From positions 1 through 50,232 of IMG/VR virus record IMGVR_UViG_3300049006_000012: DNA of 50,232 nucleotides, one strand, 5' to 3'. This document shows positions 30,356 to 40,214 of the stretch, one piece after another. Each line of letters begins with the position of its first letter. The stretch's first letter is position 1. Origin of the DNA: a virus. The notes under the pieces were generated by a model that did not search any database, had not been told where the DNA came from, and worked only from the letters and a program-made list of their open reading frames with translations. A program made the translations under genes and the position numbers.

Positions 30356-33300
30356 GTGACCAGCGCTTTCGCGGACGCCACAGTCGAGGTCATCGCCGAC
30401 TTCGACCGCTTCGACAACTCGTTCGCCCGCCGCCTGCGCAGCGCGGTCACGTCGGCGTCGGCGAACGTGCAGCGGTCCATGACCGGCATGAACACCTCGA
30501 TCAACTCGGTGATCCGCGGCATGGGCCGCCTCGCCGTGTCGTTCGTGGCGATCGTCGGTAAGGCCGCGCTCGCCGCGACGGCCGTCGCCGCGTTCTCCGC
30601 CGTCACAGCATCAGCCGGCCTGCACCTGGTGGCGTTCGTCGGGGCGCTCGGCCCCATGACGGGCTTGGTCGCTGCGCTGCCCGCCGCGATCGCCGGTGCC
30701 GCCGCCGCCATGGGCGTGTTCAAACTGGCGACGGTGGGCGTGAAGGACGCCGTGACGTCGCTCGCCGCCGGCGACCTCGACAAGTTCAACGCGGCGCTGA
30801 AGAACCTGTCGCCGAACGCCCGGGCGTTCGCCCAGGAGTTGCGGGCCCTCAAGCCGCACCTGGACTCGCTGCGGTTCGGGGTGCAGGACCGGGTGTTTGC
30901 CGGCATGGCCACCCAGCTGCGGACGCTCACGGCGTCCTTGCTGCCGGTGCTGCGGCGCGGCCTCGGCGGCCTCGCGGCCGAGATCAACGGCGCCGCGCGT
31001 CAGGTCGCCGGGTTCCTCGCCGGCGGCACCGCCCGCTCCCAACTGTCCGCGATCCTGGATTCGGCCAGCCGCTCGGCGCACAACCTGGGCGGTGCGGTCA
31101 CACCGATCATCCGTGCCCTGCTCGGGGTGGCGCAGGTCGGTGGGCCGGCGATCGAGCGGATCACCGCGGCGATCGGCCGCGCCGCCGAACGGTTCGCCGA
31201 CTGGGTGCGGCACGCCACCGAGACCGGCCGGCTCAAGGACATCCTCGACCAGGCCCTGGCGACCGCGAAGACGTTCGGCGGGGTGATCAGCGACGTCGGC
31301 CGCATCCTGGCGACGGTGTTCACCTCGGCCGCCGACGACGGCGGCGACCTGCTCACCAACCTCAAAGACATCACCGGCGCCGTCGCGGCGTTCCTCGACT
31401 CCACGCAGGGCGCCGAAGGGCTGTCGGATGTGTTCGCCTCGATCAAGTCCGCGGGCGACCCGCTCCTGAAGACCCTCGCGTCGGTCGCCGGGATCGTCAC
31501 CGACTCGATCGCCCCGATCTTCGCCCAGCTCGCCCAAGCGGTCGGGCCCGGCCTCGACGTCCTCGTCAAAGGCATCGGGGAAGGCATCGCGCTGCTGGTG
31601 CCGATCGCCGCCCCGGTCGGCGCCGCGTTCTCCGCGCTCGCCGCCGCCCTCGGCCCCGTGGCGGTGCAGGCCGGCCGTCTCGTCGCCGCGGTCCTCGGGC
31701 CGCTCGCCGCCGCCCTCACCGACATCCTGCCCGCCGTGTCGCCGCTGGTGTACCTCCTCGGCAACGCGCTGGTGTCCGCGGTGGAGACGCTCCTGCCGCC
31801 GTTCCTCGGCGTCGTGACGACCGTGGTCGACGCGCTGCCGCACCTTCTCGAACTGGGTCGGGTGCTGCTCGCCGCGGTGGTTCCGGCGTTCGCCTCGCTG
31901 CAACCCGCCCTCACGGTTTTGCTGCCGGCGCTCGGCGGCATCGCCAGCACGCTGGCCGGTTCGCTTGCCCCGATCCTGCCGCCTTTGGCGGCGGCGATCG
32001 TCAACGCGTTCGGCCCCATCTCGATCTACGCCGACTCGTTCGTGCAGCTCGCGAACGCGCTCGTGCCCGTCGTCCCCGCGCTCGCGCAGCTCCTGCCCGC
32101 ACTCATCGGACTGGTCCCCATGTTCGCGGACCTGGTCAATCTGCTCGCGCAGGGCCTCGTGCCGGTCCTGGGCGCGGTCATAGGCCCCATCACGGACCTG
32201 TCGAACTGGCTGACCCGCTACCCGCGGCTCGTGCAGGGCATCGTCATCGCGGTCGGGGCGTGGATCGCCGTGACCCGCGTCTGGACCGGGCTGCAGGCGA
32301 TCAAGGCGTGGTGGATGGCGCGGGAGGCGGCGCTGGCGGCCGCCGCACAAGCCAACGACGCGCGTGGTGTCGCGGCCACCGCGGCGTCGATCGCGATGAC
32401 CTACACCCGGATCGCGGCCGAGCGCCTGTGGACCGCGGCGCAGGCTGCGTCTGCCGGTGTGGGCCGGGTCCTGCTCGGGATCGCGTCGGGGCAGTTGATC
32501 AGGGACGCGGCGATCGCCACGTGGACCGGCGTCAAGACGGCGGCGACGTGGGCGTGGACCGCGGCGCAGTCCGGTGCGGCGATCGCCGCCGGCGTGTGGA
32601 CCGCCGCGCAATGGGCGCTGAACGTCGCCATGGACGCCAACCCCATCGGGGTCGTGGTCCTCGCGATCGTCGCGCTCGTCGGCATCATCGTGCTGGCCTA
32701 CAAGCACTCGGCGACGTTCCGCAACATCGTGCAGGGCTTGGGCCGCGGCTTCGTCGCCATCGCCGCCTGGATCGTGGACGCGGCGAAGGTCATCTGGCAG
32801 TGGATCAAGGTCGCGTTCAACTTCACGCCCATCGGGGCGTTCATCTTCGCGTTCCGGCAGATCATCAAGCACTGGGACGACATCAAGGCGGCGTTCGCCG
32901 CAGGGGCCGCCGCGATCGGCGGGTTCTTCGCCCGCATGGGCGGCTACGTCGTGGAGTTCCTGCAGTGGTACGTGTCGCTGCCAAGCAAGGTGTGGGACGC
33001 GCTCCTCGGGCTGGGTGCGGCGGTCGGCGGCGCTGTCGCCGCCGCCTGGGACTGGGCGTTCGCCGCGGTCCGCTCGGCGATAGCCGCGTTCATCGACCTG
33101 CACCGCCAGGTCGCGGTGCGCGTGCTCGGCGCCCTCGGCGCGTTGGGCGCCACCATCGGCGGCGCAATCTCGGCCGCGTGGAACTGGGCGTACACCGCGG
33201 TGCGCAACGGCATCGAGGCCGCGATCGCGTTCTACGCCGCCCTGCCGGGTCGGGTGTGGATTGCGCTGCTGTCGCTGCGCGACGCCCTGGCGGGCGCGTT

Positions 33301-35029
33301 CGGCAACGCTATGGCCGCCGCGCACGCCGCCATCAGCAACGGCATCGCCACCGCCCTCGGGTTCTTCGCCGGTATCCGGGACCAGCTCGCGGCGCGGCTC
33401 ACCGGCGCCGTCGACTGGCTCCGCGACGCCGGCGCCCGCATCGTCGAGGGTCTGTACAACGGGATCAAGGACCGGTTCCCGGCGCTGTTCGACGCGATGA
33501 AGGCCCTCGGCGACGCGCTCCCGAAATGGATCAAGGACGAGCTGGGGATCCGGTCGCCGTCGGCGGTCATGTACGAGATCGGGTCGTGGGCCGGGCAGGG
33601 GTTCGCGAACGGCATCACCTCGGAGCAGGCGCGGGTCAAGGCTGCGGCGCTTCGCCTGAAGATCGCCGCGGAGGACGGGGTGAAGGGCGCGAACCTCGGT
33701 GTCGGCGGCTCGGCGAACGCCGTGGAGCGGGCGTTGAGCGACGCACGGTTGTCGGCGATGCGCGCCGGTCCGGGCTCGGCCAACGCGATCGAGCACACCT
33801 ACATTCAGGCGCAGCGCGACAAGGAACTTGCGCAGCTGGCCGAGCTGGACCGGATCGCCGCGGGCCGCGGCACACGGGTCGGCGGCGGCGCCGGGACCGC
33901 GGCGACGTTCACGCCGCTGCCCGGGCTGGGCGGCTCGGCCGGCATGGGCATGGTGTCGGCCACGGCGACGAAGGCCGCAAAGACGTTGGCGGACAAGGCG
34001 GCAGCAGAGCTGGCGAAGCGTAAGGACGCGCTCGCCGCCGCGGGCAAGCTCCTCGGCGACGGGTTCATCCAGGGGCTCACGTCCACGAACGCGAAGATCA
34101 AGTCGACCGCGGACACCATGGCCAAGTTGGTCACCGCCGCCCTGGGCGCGGGCGGGGCGCGGCCGGTCATCGCCGCCATGGACGCCGACTCGCGGCGGCT
34201 GCGCGCCATGGCCGACTCGCGGGTCAAGGTCACTGCGGACCTCGCCGCCGCGCAGAAGCGCTTGGACGATCTGATGAGGGCGTCGGACAAGCTGCGGGAC
34301 TCGATCGCGGAGAAGGTCCGCGGCTCGTTCCAGCTGATCCCCGCGGCCGGCACACGGTCGGTGGAGGCGTTGATCCGGGACATGGGCCGGTCCGTGGCGG
34401 CGGCGCAGGCGTTCGCGCGGAACATCGACGCGCTCAAGGCCCGCGGTTTGGCGACGTCGCTGCTGCAGCAGCTGGCCGAGTCGGGTCCGGCCGCCGGGGG
34501 TGCGATGGCGGCCCGGCTGGCTCGGGCGTCGGCTGGGCAGATCGCGCAACTGTCGGCGATGTCGGGGCGGTTGGAGTCGGTGGCGACGGCGACCGGCGTG
34601 TCGGTGGCGGGCGCCATGTACGGGGCGGGGATCGCCGCGTCCCGCGGCCTCGTTGCCGGCCTGACGTCGCAGCGCAGGCAGATCGAGTCGGCGATGCTCG
34701 TCATTGCGCGGTCGATGGCTGCGGCGATCCGCCGCGCGCTCGGCATCCGGTCCCCGTCGTCGGTGATGATGCTGGTGGGGCAGCAGGCCGGCGCCGGCCT
34801 GGAGCAGGGTTTGTTGTCGCAGGTGGCGCCGATCCGGCGCGCCATGGCCACCGTCGGGCGGCAGGTGTCGGCGCCGGAGCTGACCGGGCGGATACCTTCC
34901 GGGGTGCCGGCCCAGCGGGCCGGCTCGGACCGGCCGGGGTTGCAGGTGAACAACACCATCAACTTGCCCACGGGCGACCCGGAGGCGGCGGCGTCGGCGG
35001 TCGTGAACCGCATCGCCGCCGCGATCTGA
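30356..35029 (+). CDS. Tape measure protein
   Basis: At 1557 residues it is the longest protein here, immediately after the tail chaperones. GTG 30356 follows GGGAGGGG. It has an N-terminal domain (SAFADATVEVIADFDRFDNS), long Ala/Val/Leu-rich hydrophobic regions (about 330-570), and repeated Trp-containing amphipathic modules (AAWDWAFAAVRSAI; SAAWNWAYTAVRNGI). The C-terminal half holds two copies of the tape-measure motif GIRSPS(A/S)VM followed by G..GL/NGI. It sets tail length and guides DNA entry; by the usual 0.15 nm per residue the tail would be near 230 nm. Confidence 0.93.
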   Translation: MTSAFADATVEVIADFDRFDNSFARRLRSAVTSASANVQRSMTGMNTSINSVIRGMGRLAVSFVAIVGKAALAATAVAAFSAVTASAGLHLVAFVGALGPMTGLVAALPAAIAGAAAAMGVFKLATVGVKDAVTSLAAGDLDKFNAALKNLSPNARAFAQELRALKPHLDSLRFGVQDRVFAGMATQLRTLTASLLPVLRRGLGGLAAEINGAARQVAGFLAGGTARSQLSAILDSASRSAHNLGGAVTPIIRALLGVAQVGGPAIERITAAIGRAAERFADWVRHATETGRLKDILDQALATAKTFGGVISDVGRILATVFTSAADDGGDLLTNLKDITGAVAAFLDSTQGAEGLSDVFASIKSAGDPLLKTLASVAGIVTDSIAPIFAQLAQAVGPGLDVLVKGIGEGIALLVPIAAPVGAAFSALAAALGPVAVQAGRLVAAVLGPLAAALTDILPAVSPLVYLLGNALVSAVETLLPPFLGVVTTVVDALPHLLELGRVLLAAVVPAFASLQPALTVLLPALGGIASTLAGSLAPILPPLAAAIVNAFGPISIYADSFVQLANALVPVVPALAQLLPALIGLVPMFADLVNLLAQGLVPVLGAVIGPITDLSNWLTRYPRLVQGIVIAVGAWIAVTRVWTGLQAIKAWWMAREAALAAAAQANDARGVAATAASIAMTYTRIAAERLWTAAQAASAGVGRVLLGIASGQLIRDAAIATWTGVKTAATWAWTAAQSGAAIAAGVWTAAQWALNVAMDANPIGVVVLAIVALVGIIVLAYKHSATFRNIVQGLGRGFVAIAAWIVDAAKVIWQWIKVAFNFTPIGAFIFAFRQIIKHWDDIKAAFAAGAAAIGGFFARMGGYVVEFLQWYVSLPSKVWDALLGLGAAVGGAVAAAWDWAFAAVRSAIAAFIDLHRQVAVRVLGALGALGATIGGAISAAWNWAYTAVRNGIEAAIAFYAALPGRVWIALLSLRDALAGAFGNAMAAAHAAISNGIATALGFFAGIRDQLAARLTGAVDWLRDAGARIVEGLYNGIKDRFPALFDAMKALGDALPKWIKDELGIRSPSAVMYEIGSWAGQGFANGITSEQARVKAAALRLKIAAEDGVKGANLGVGGSANAVERALSDARLSAMRAGPGSANAIEHTYIQAQRDKELAQLAELDRIAAGRGTRVGGGAGTAATFTPLPGLGGSAGMGMVSATATKAAKTLADKAAAELAKRKDALAAAGKLLGDGFIQGLTSTNAKIKSTADTMAKLVTAALGAGGARPVIAAMDADSRRLRAMADSRVKVTADLAAAQKRLDDLMRASDKLRDSIAEKVRGSFQLIPAAGTRSVEALIRDMGRSVAAAQAFARNIDALKARGLATSLLQQLAESGPAAGGAMAARLARASAGQIAQLSAMSGRLESVATATGVSVAGAMYGAGIAASRGLVAGLTSQRRQIESAMLVIARSMAAAIRRALGIRSPSSVMMLVGQQAGAGLEQGLLSQVAPIRRAMATVGRQVSAPELTGRIPSGVPAQRAGSDRPGLQVNNTINLPTGDPEAAASAVVNRIAAAI

Positions 35030-35049
35030 CGAGGGACGGGGGTGCGCGG

Positions 35050-36357
35050 GTGTATCACGGCTGGATGGCGCTGGGCGGGCAGGAGATCGCGAACGCGGAA
35101 CGGTTCGCCGCCTACACCGCCGCCCTCGGTCTGCCCACCTTGCATGATGCGGCGCGCTGCCCGCCGCTCGCCGCGGTCCTCGCCGACGACCCGTACACCG
35201 ACCCGGCGACCGGCCCGTGGGTCGACGCCGCGGTGCCCGCCTCCGCCGGCTTCGCCGGCCTGTACATCTCGGCGATCACCGGCCTCGACGCGGCGACGTC
35301 CGTGCGGGCGGTGACCGCCACCGCCGCCGGCTCCGGCGGTGTCCCGACGCTGGCGGTCAACGCCCCCCGCACCATGGCCGTCACCGGGTTCCTCGCCGGC
35401 GACTCCCCCGCCGCCCTCGAACACGGCCTGGCGTGGCTCGACGCCGTCCTGCACGACGACTGCGACCCGTGCGCCGGCGCCACCCTGTGCATGCTCGCCG
35501 ACTGCCCCGACTGCCCCCACGGTACGGACGCGCAGGCGTCGGCGTGCTGGGAGGAGCAGGCCCGCACGTTGCACGACGTGGTGTGCGTCGACGGGCCGCG
35601 CATCACCCAAGTTGTGGAGCTGTCCGGCTGCGGCGGACGCGGCCGGGGCGCGACGGTGGAGTTCACGCTCGTTGCGGCGGCACCGTTCATCCACCGCACC
35701 CCCGTGGCCCTCGCGGACGCGCTCACGTTCACGCCGCCGGCCCCGGACGCCGGCTGCGCGGTGCAGTGGTGGCCGGTCGGCCCGGGCCGGCAGGTGTGCC
35801 CGCCCACGGTCGGCTGCGACGCACCCACTGGCTGCCTCGTGGACCCGGCGCTGCCGCCGCTGCCGTCGATCCCGCGGGCGCCGCGCCCAGCCGTGGCGTG
35901 CGTGAACCGGACCCGGGCGGCGTGGGCCGCCGCGACCGCCACCCCCGGCCTGCTCCCGCGCTGGCTCGACTCGGTCCCGGTCATCACCGTCCGCCCCGGC
36001 CCCGCCCCGCTGCGCCGCCTGTCGGTGCTGGTCTACGACAACCCGATGCTCGTGGACGTCACCGACCCGGACCAGCTCGACCGCTGCTCCGTGCTCGCCG
36101 AGCTGAACGTCACCTACCTACCGCGGGATGTGGAGTTGGTGGTCGACGGGCGGGAGCAGCGCGCATACGTCACGTGTCCCGGCGGGGGTCGGGACAACGC
36201 CGACGGGGTGGTGTTCGGCGCCGACGGGGGGCCGTGGCCGTGGCCGCGGCTCGTGTGCGGCGCCGCGGTGTCCGTCGTCGCCCTGGTCGATGACGCCTTC
36301 TACGACCCGGCGGCGACGGTGTCGGTGGCGCTCGCCGCCCGCCAGGACGTGGCATGA
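35050..36357 (+). CDS. Minor tail protein (distal tail type)
   Basis: GTG 35050 lies after GAGGGACGGGGG. The 435-residue product opens YHGWMALGGQEIANAERFAA, as distal tail proteins of actinophages do, with a Cys-rich insertion (CDPCAGATLCMLADCPDCPH) and TAVLVYDNP-type strands later. Directly downstream of the tape measure, the distal tail protein forms the ring linking tube to baseplate. Overlaps the next gene by ATGA. Confidence 0.8.
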   Translation: MYHGWMALGGQEIANAERFAAYTAALGLPTLHDAARCPPLAAVLADDPYTDPATGPWVDAAVPASAGFAGLYISAITGLDAATSVRAVTATAAGSGGVPTLAVNAPRTMAVTGFLAGDSPAALEHGLAWLDAVLHDDCDPCAGATLCMLADCPDCPHGTDAQASACWEEQARTLHDVVCVDGPRITQVVELSGCGGRGRGATVEFTLVAAAPFIHRTPVALADALTFTPPAPDAGCAVQWWPVGPGRQVCPPTVGCDAPTGCLVDPALPPLPSIPRAPRPAVACVNRTRAAWAAATATPGLLPRWLDSVPVITVRPGPAPLRRLSVLVYDNPMLVDVTDPDQLDRCSVLAELNVTYLPRDVELVVDGREQRAYVTCPGGGRDNADGVVFGADGGPWPWPRLVCGAAVSVVALVDDAFYDPAATVSVALAARQDVA

Positions 36358-37397
36358 CGGAGCTGGGGTGCCCCGACCGGTACACGGTGGAGGTGCGGGT
36401 GCGGGGCGGCGCGCGCGTCGTCGGGCGCCTCACCGGCGTGCAGACGGTGAAGTGGTCGCGGGTGTTGACGGGCACGTCGGAGGCGTCGGTGGTGATCGTG
36501 CCGCGCGCCGCCGCGTGCCAGGAGCTCCTCGACCGGGCCGAAGGGTGGGCGTACGAGCTGGCCGTGTGGCGCGACGACGAGATGGTGTGGTGCGGGCCGC
36601 TGATCGACAAGGACGACTCCGGGACCGATGTGACGCTCACGGCGCGGGACGTCACCGCCTGGTTGCCGCGGCGCCTCGTCCACGACGGCTACGACACGAC
36701 CGTGTCCGATGACGGCATGGACCTGGCGGTCGTTGCCCTGCGGGTCCTGGTCGACGCGTTCGAACCGGATGACCCGGACGTGATCCGGCACGCGTCGGTG
36801 GTCGAGGCGGGGGTGCGGATCAACGACCGGGCGGTGGAGGCGGAGACGGTGATGGCCGACGCCGAACTCGCCGACCTGGTGAAGCTCGGGTTGGACTGGA
36901 CGGTGGTGGGGCGGCGCATCGTGGTGTTCTCCAACCGCCGGCCCCTCTCGCGTATCCCCGCGCTGGGGGCGCCGCACTTCACCGGGACGTTGCCGGTGCG
37001 CGTCGCCGGCGGCGACGTGGTGACGCGGTGCGTGGTGCAGGGCGGGGGGGTGCGGGGCGTCGCCGGCGGGGTCCACCCGGTGTACGGGCTGCTGGAACGG
37101 CTGGAGACGCAGACGTCGGTGGGTGATGACGACGACGCGGCGCACGCCGCCCGCGCCGCCCTGTACACCCCGAACATGCTGGTCGCCGGCGGTGACCTGG
37201 GGTTGACGGCGCTCGCACCGGTGTCGATCGCGGACCTGGTGCCGGGGGTGCAGTGCACGGTGGCGGGCCGGGGGGCGGCGGTCAACGTCGCCGCTGACAT
37301 GCTGCTGACGAAGGTGGCCGTGGAGTGGACGGGTAGCGGGGAGGCGGTCGGGGTGACGTTCACCGAGGCCCACGACCGGTCTGGGCAGGTGGAGTGA
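36354..37397 (+). CDS. Minor tail protein (baseplate hub type)
   Basis: A 347-residue protein: YTVEVRVRGGARVVGRLTGV, VKWSRVLTGTSEASVVIVP, VWRDDEMVWCGPLIDKDDSG, VTLTARDVTAWLPRRL, resembling tail-associated hub proteins in the second position after the tape measure in actinophages. It would form the central hub of the tail tip. The stop overlaps the next ATG (TGATG). Confidence 0.78.
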   Translation: MTELGCPDRYTVEVRVRGGARVVGRLTGVQTVKWSRVLTGTSEASVVIVPRAAACQELLDRAEGWAYELAVWRDDEMVWCGPLIDKDDSGTDVTLTARDVTAWLPRRLVHDGYDTTVSDDGMDLAVVALRVLVDAFEPDDPDVIRHASVVEAGVRINDRAVEAETVMADAELADLVKLGLDWTVVGRRIVVFSNRRPLSRIPALGAPHFTGTLPVRVAGGDVVTRCVVQGGGVRGVAGGVHPVYGLLERLETQTSVGDDDDAAHAARAALYTPNMLVAGGDLGLTALAPVSIADLVPGVQCTVAGRGAAVNVAADMLLTKVAVEWTGSGEAVGVTFTEAHDRSGQVE

Positions 37398-38773
37398 TGG
37401 TGCGGCCGATCCCCCCCGACGCGGATGCGATGCGCACCCTCCTCACCCGCATGAAGACCCAGTTGGAGCAGTTGGCGAACCGGGCGCAGGTGACCGTCGG
37501 CAAGCGGTGGCAGGTGCGGGAGGACCCCAAGACCGGCGATCTGGTGGCGTCGATCCCGTCGAGCGGCCGCAAGGTGGTGCTCGCCACCCCCGACGGGACG
37601 TGCGGGCTCGTCGCGGGCTGCGTCGCCGACGCGTTGGACCTGACGCTGCAGTTCAGCGGGGAGAAGGCGCCGCGGCTCGGCGCCCGCATCTCCGAGCAGG
37701 CCGGGAACACGCTCACCCGCGGAGACGACGGCGGCCTGTACGCCGGCGGCGGCGCCGGCGGCTGGGCCGAGCTTTCGGGGCCGCACCTGGCGCCGGAGCG
37801 AACGACGTGGCCGAACGAGGTCGGCCCGTCCGACGCCGCAGATTACCCGGGGCTATGGACCTTCCCGGACGGGCCGTACGGGACGCCGCTCACCCCCGGC
37901 ACCGACCCGCTCGGCAACTGGAACCCTGGCGCGTTCGGCACGGCGTTCGACGGGTTCCCATTCACCTACTCCAAGGCGCACGCGCCACCGGGTGAGCTGT
38001 CACTGCACTTTCCGGCGCAGACCGGCGCCACAGCGGAAGGCGGGTCCTACGCCGGCGTCGAGTGGAACATCGTGCCGTGGGACGAGTGGTATGTGCCATA
38101 CGGGGTCAACGCCCGGTGGGTCGGTGCCGGTGTCGACGCCGACTTCACGTGCGTGTTCACCGGGCCGTGGCCCACGATCGCGCCTGGGCCGCTGCCGCCG
38201 GACCGGTTCATGGACGCCATGCCGGTCACGTACTGCCTCCTGAACTTCTGGCCCGGGTTCTCCCTGTACGTGGAGGACGGCTACCTGTGGGCGAAGGCCG
38301 CCCCGGTGGGGGCCACGTTGACGAGGAACACGACGTTGGGTGTGGACGCGAACAGGCGTTGGGCCGAGACCTATTTCGCGCGGTGGCAGCCCGGCGCCGG
38401 CACGTACACCACACGGCAAGGGACGCGGGTGCCGTTGGACGTCCCGGTGCGGTTCCGGGTCCAGTTGCGGCGCGCCGGGCAGAACGTGGTGTGGGTGTAC
38501 ATCGGCGACGACGTGGCCACCCGGCCGGTCGAGCAGTTCGACACGTACCTGTCACTCGGCCCGGCCGGGATCAACTTCGACTACTGCCTCGGGTCGCCGC
38601 CCAACTTCGCGTTCGGCCCGCAGGTCGGCTGGAACGAGTTCCTGTACCCCTACGACCCGGTGACGGACACGCCGGCAGTGACGGTGCCGGAGATGTGGAT
38701 GACCGATGTGAAGCTGCGCATCGGCCTGCCTGATCCGGTGTGGTGGCCGCCGCCGCCCACGAACCCGACCTAA
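37397..38773 (+). CDS. Minor tail protein, 458 aa
   Basis: ATG 37397 lies in a TGATG overlap. An N-terminal helix (RTLLTRMKTQLEQLANRAQV) and VGKRWQVREDPKTGDLVASI lead into a Trp/Tyr-rich beta region (FPFTYSKAHAPPGELSLHFP; WNIVPWDEWYVPYGVNARWV) that may be a carbohydrate-binding or jelly-roll-like domain. Position in the tail tip module suggests a host-contact component. Confidence 0.72.
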   Translation: MVRPIPPDADAMRTLLTRMKTQLEQLANRAQVTVGKRWQVREDPKTGDLVASIPSSGRKVVLATPDGTCGLVAGCVADALDLTLQFSGEKAPRLGARISEQAGNTLTRGDDGGLYAGGGAGGWAELSGPHLAPERTTWPNEVGPSDAADYPGLWTFPDGPYGTPLTPGTDPLGNWNPGAFGTAFDGFPFTYSKAHAPPGELSLHFPAQTGATAEGGSYAGVEWNIVPWDEWYVPYGVNARWVGAGVDADFTCVFTGPWPTIAPGPLPPDRFMDAMPVTYCLLNFWPGFSLYVEDGYLWAKAAPVGATLTRNTTLGVDANRRWAETYFARWQPGAGTYTTRQGTRVPLDVPVRFRVQLRRAGQNVVWVYIGDDVATRPVEQFDTYLSLGPAGINFDYCLGSPPNFAFGPQVGWNEFLYPYDPVTDTPAVTVPEMWMTDVKLRIGLPDPVWWPPPPTNPT

Positions 38774-38788
38774 GGCCGCCGCGGCGGT
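38774..38788 (+). repeat. Small palindrome after the 37397 gene
   Basis: CCGCCGCGGCGG (38776-38787) is a perfect 12-base palindrome directly before the -10 of leader copy D; it may help end the upstream transcript. Confidence 0.35.
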
Positions 38789-38821
38789 TACCCTGGCAGT
38801 GCCGCTGGCGCGAGGGCCGGG
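38789..38821 (+). promoter_or_regulatory. Late promoter/leader element, copy D (tail fibre)
   Basis: TACCCT (38789-38794), GGCAGTG and CCGCTGGCGCGAGGGCCGGG (38802-38821). Together with copy C this is a 33-base identical block from -10 to leader end. Confidence 0.65.
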
Positions 38822-38851
38822 CTTCCTCCGATCGTGGGATGGGAGTGCGCG

Positions 38852-39583
38852 GTGGTCAGGTGCAGCGGCGACGCCGGGACGTGTACGTGCACGGTGCACG
38901 GCGAGGGCGCGGTGATGGTCACCGGCGACGGGTCCGTGGCCAACCCGTACACGATCAGCTTGGCCGAGGCGGGCGCCGGCTTGGCGGTCGCGGGCACGGC
39001 GACCGTCGACATGGGGATCACCGGCGGCGGCATACCGGGCGACCCGTACACGGTGTCGGCCGCGGTGAAGCGGTCCGCGGACGCCGGCAACGCCCTGACG
39101 ACCGGCACCGACGGCGCGCTGTTTGTGCCGCCCGCCGCTGCGCCGCCGCCCCCGGCCGCGTCCGGGTGGGTCGGGGGCCTGGTCACGGCGCAGGTAGACG
39201 CGTGGACCATCTCGGTCGACATCTCCACCACCGGCACCCCGAACGTCGTCGCCGCCAACCGCCCGTTCTCGATCGAGGTGCCGGCGGTCGGCGACTACGT
39301 GTACTTGATCGCCGCTGATGCGTCGATCGCCGGGGACGTCACGAACTCCTACACGCTGTTCGCCAACGACTCCCGCGGCAACACGTGGCACCTCGCCGAC
39401 GTCACCGCGACCGCGCCGCTGACCATCACCCTCGACACCGGGCTGGCCGGGGTGACGAACGTGGCGTTCGTCGCCGCCGCCTACAGCCCGGCCATCGGCG
39501 ACTCGGTGTTCGTGCTGTCGCTCGGGCGCGGCGTCTTCGACGCGACCTACGTGATCATGGGGCTCGCCCCCACCTTGCCGTGA
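38852..39583 (+). CDS. Tail fibre/minor tail protein with Cys start
   Basis: GTG 38852 is six bases after GGGAG; longer starts at 38834 or 38837 overlap this ribosome site. The 243-residue product begins RCSGDAGTCTCTVHGEGAVM and VTGDGSVANPYTISL, the Cys cluster and strand pattern found at the start of actinophage tail fibre proteins. Beta strands follow (VGDYVYLIAADASIAG; TAPLTITLDTGLAG). Expressed from late leader copy D. Confidence 0.75.
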   Translation: MVRCSGDAGTCTCTVHGEGAVMVTGDGSVANPYTISLAEAGAGLAVAGTATVDMGITGGGIPGDPYTVSAAVKRSADAGNALTTGTDGALFVPPAAAPPPPAASGWVGGLVTAQVDAWTISVDISTTGTPNVVAANRPFSIEVPAVGDYVYLIAADASIAGDVTNSYTLFANDSRGNTWHLADVTATAPLTITLDTGLAGVTNVAFVAAAYSPAIGDSVFVLSLGRGVFDATYVIMGLAPTLP

Positions 39584-39593
39584 GGAGCTACCG

Positions 39594-40214
39594 GTGACCA
39601 CCCAGTGTGTTGGGCCGTCCCTCGACGTGGACGACGCCGGGGTGCTCCACTCCCGGCTCGCCGGCAACCCCGCCGCGGCGGCGCTGCCCGCCTCCGGGAA
39701 CGGGATGCGCATCGACCCCGACCGGGGCCTGTGGACACCGGCCGAGCATCGGGCTGTGCAGATCGGGGCGGCGCGGGAGGACGTGCCGGGCGGCGGGAAC
39801 ATCCCGACCGGCAACAACCGCGCGGGGGAAATCCTGACCGCGACCGTCGTCAACCCGTCCGCCACGCGGTCGCTGCTGTGTAGCTTCACCGCGACGTTCC
39901 GCGCGATCTTCACGATCCCGCAGGCCGCGGCGGATAACGCCGGTTACACCGGCTGGTCGCTCCTCGCGGGGGTCGACACCGACACCAACACCGGCACCCC
40001 GACGCTGGACGAGCGGATCACGCGCCGCGACCAGGGCGTGGCGGCCGGCCCGTCGCGCATGTCCCATTCGGACGTCATCACCGGGCACCTGGTCATCGCC
40101 CCGGGTCAGACGAGCTACATCCGGGCCCGCATGGGCATGGCCTGCTATGAGTTCGGGTACGTGCAGCCGCTGCACTTCTACACCGATCTGCGCGGCCTCG
40201 GGGTGACGCTGTGA
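39594..40214 (+). CDS. Minor tail/fibre protein, 206 aa
   Basis: GTG 39594 follows GAGGAG. An N-terminal fibre-like segment (VDDAGVLHSRLAGNPAA, IDPDRGLWTP) is followed by a beta domain (LLCSFTATFRAIFTIPQAA; GQTSYIRARMGMACYEFGYV). Such N-terminal pieces are usual in actinophage tail tip fibres. Overlaps the lysin gene by GTGA. Confidence 0.7.
   Translation: MTTQCVGPSLDVDDAGVLHSRLAGNPAAAALPASGNGMRIDPDRGLWTPAEHRAVQIGAAREDVPGGGNIPTGNNRAGEILTATVVNPSATRSLLCSFTATFRAIFTIPQAAADNAGYTGWSLLAGVDTDTNTGTPTLDERITRRDQGVAAGPSRMSHSDVITGHLVIAPGQTSYIRARMGMACYEFGYVQPLHFYTDLRGLGVTL

Noticed and set aside
30611-34549. Very long leftward open frame (about 1300 codons) opposite the tape measure gene
   Set aside because: It mirrors the high-GC codon pattern of the real rightward gene; its protein is Arg/Gly-rich without domains and it has no promoter or ribosome site.
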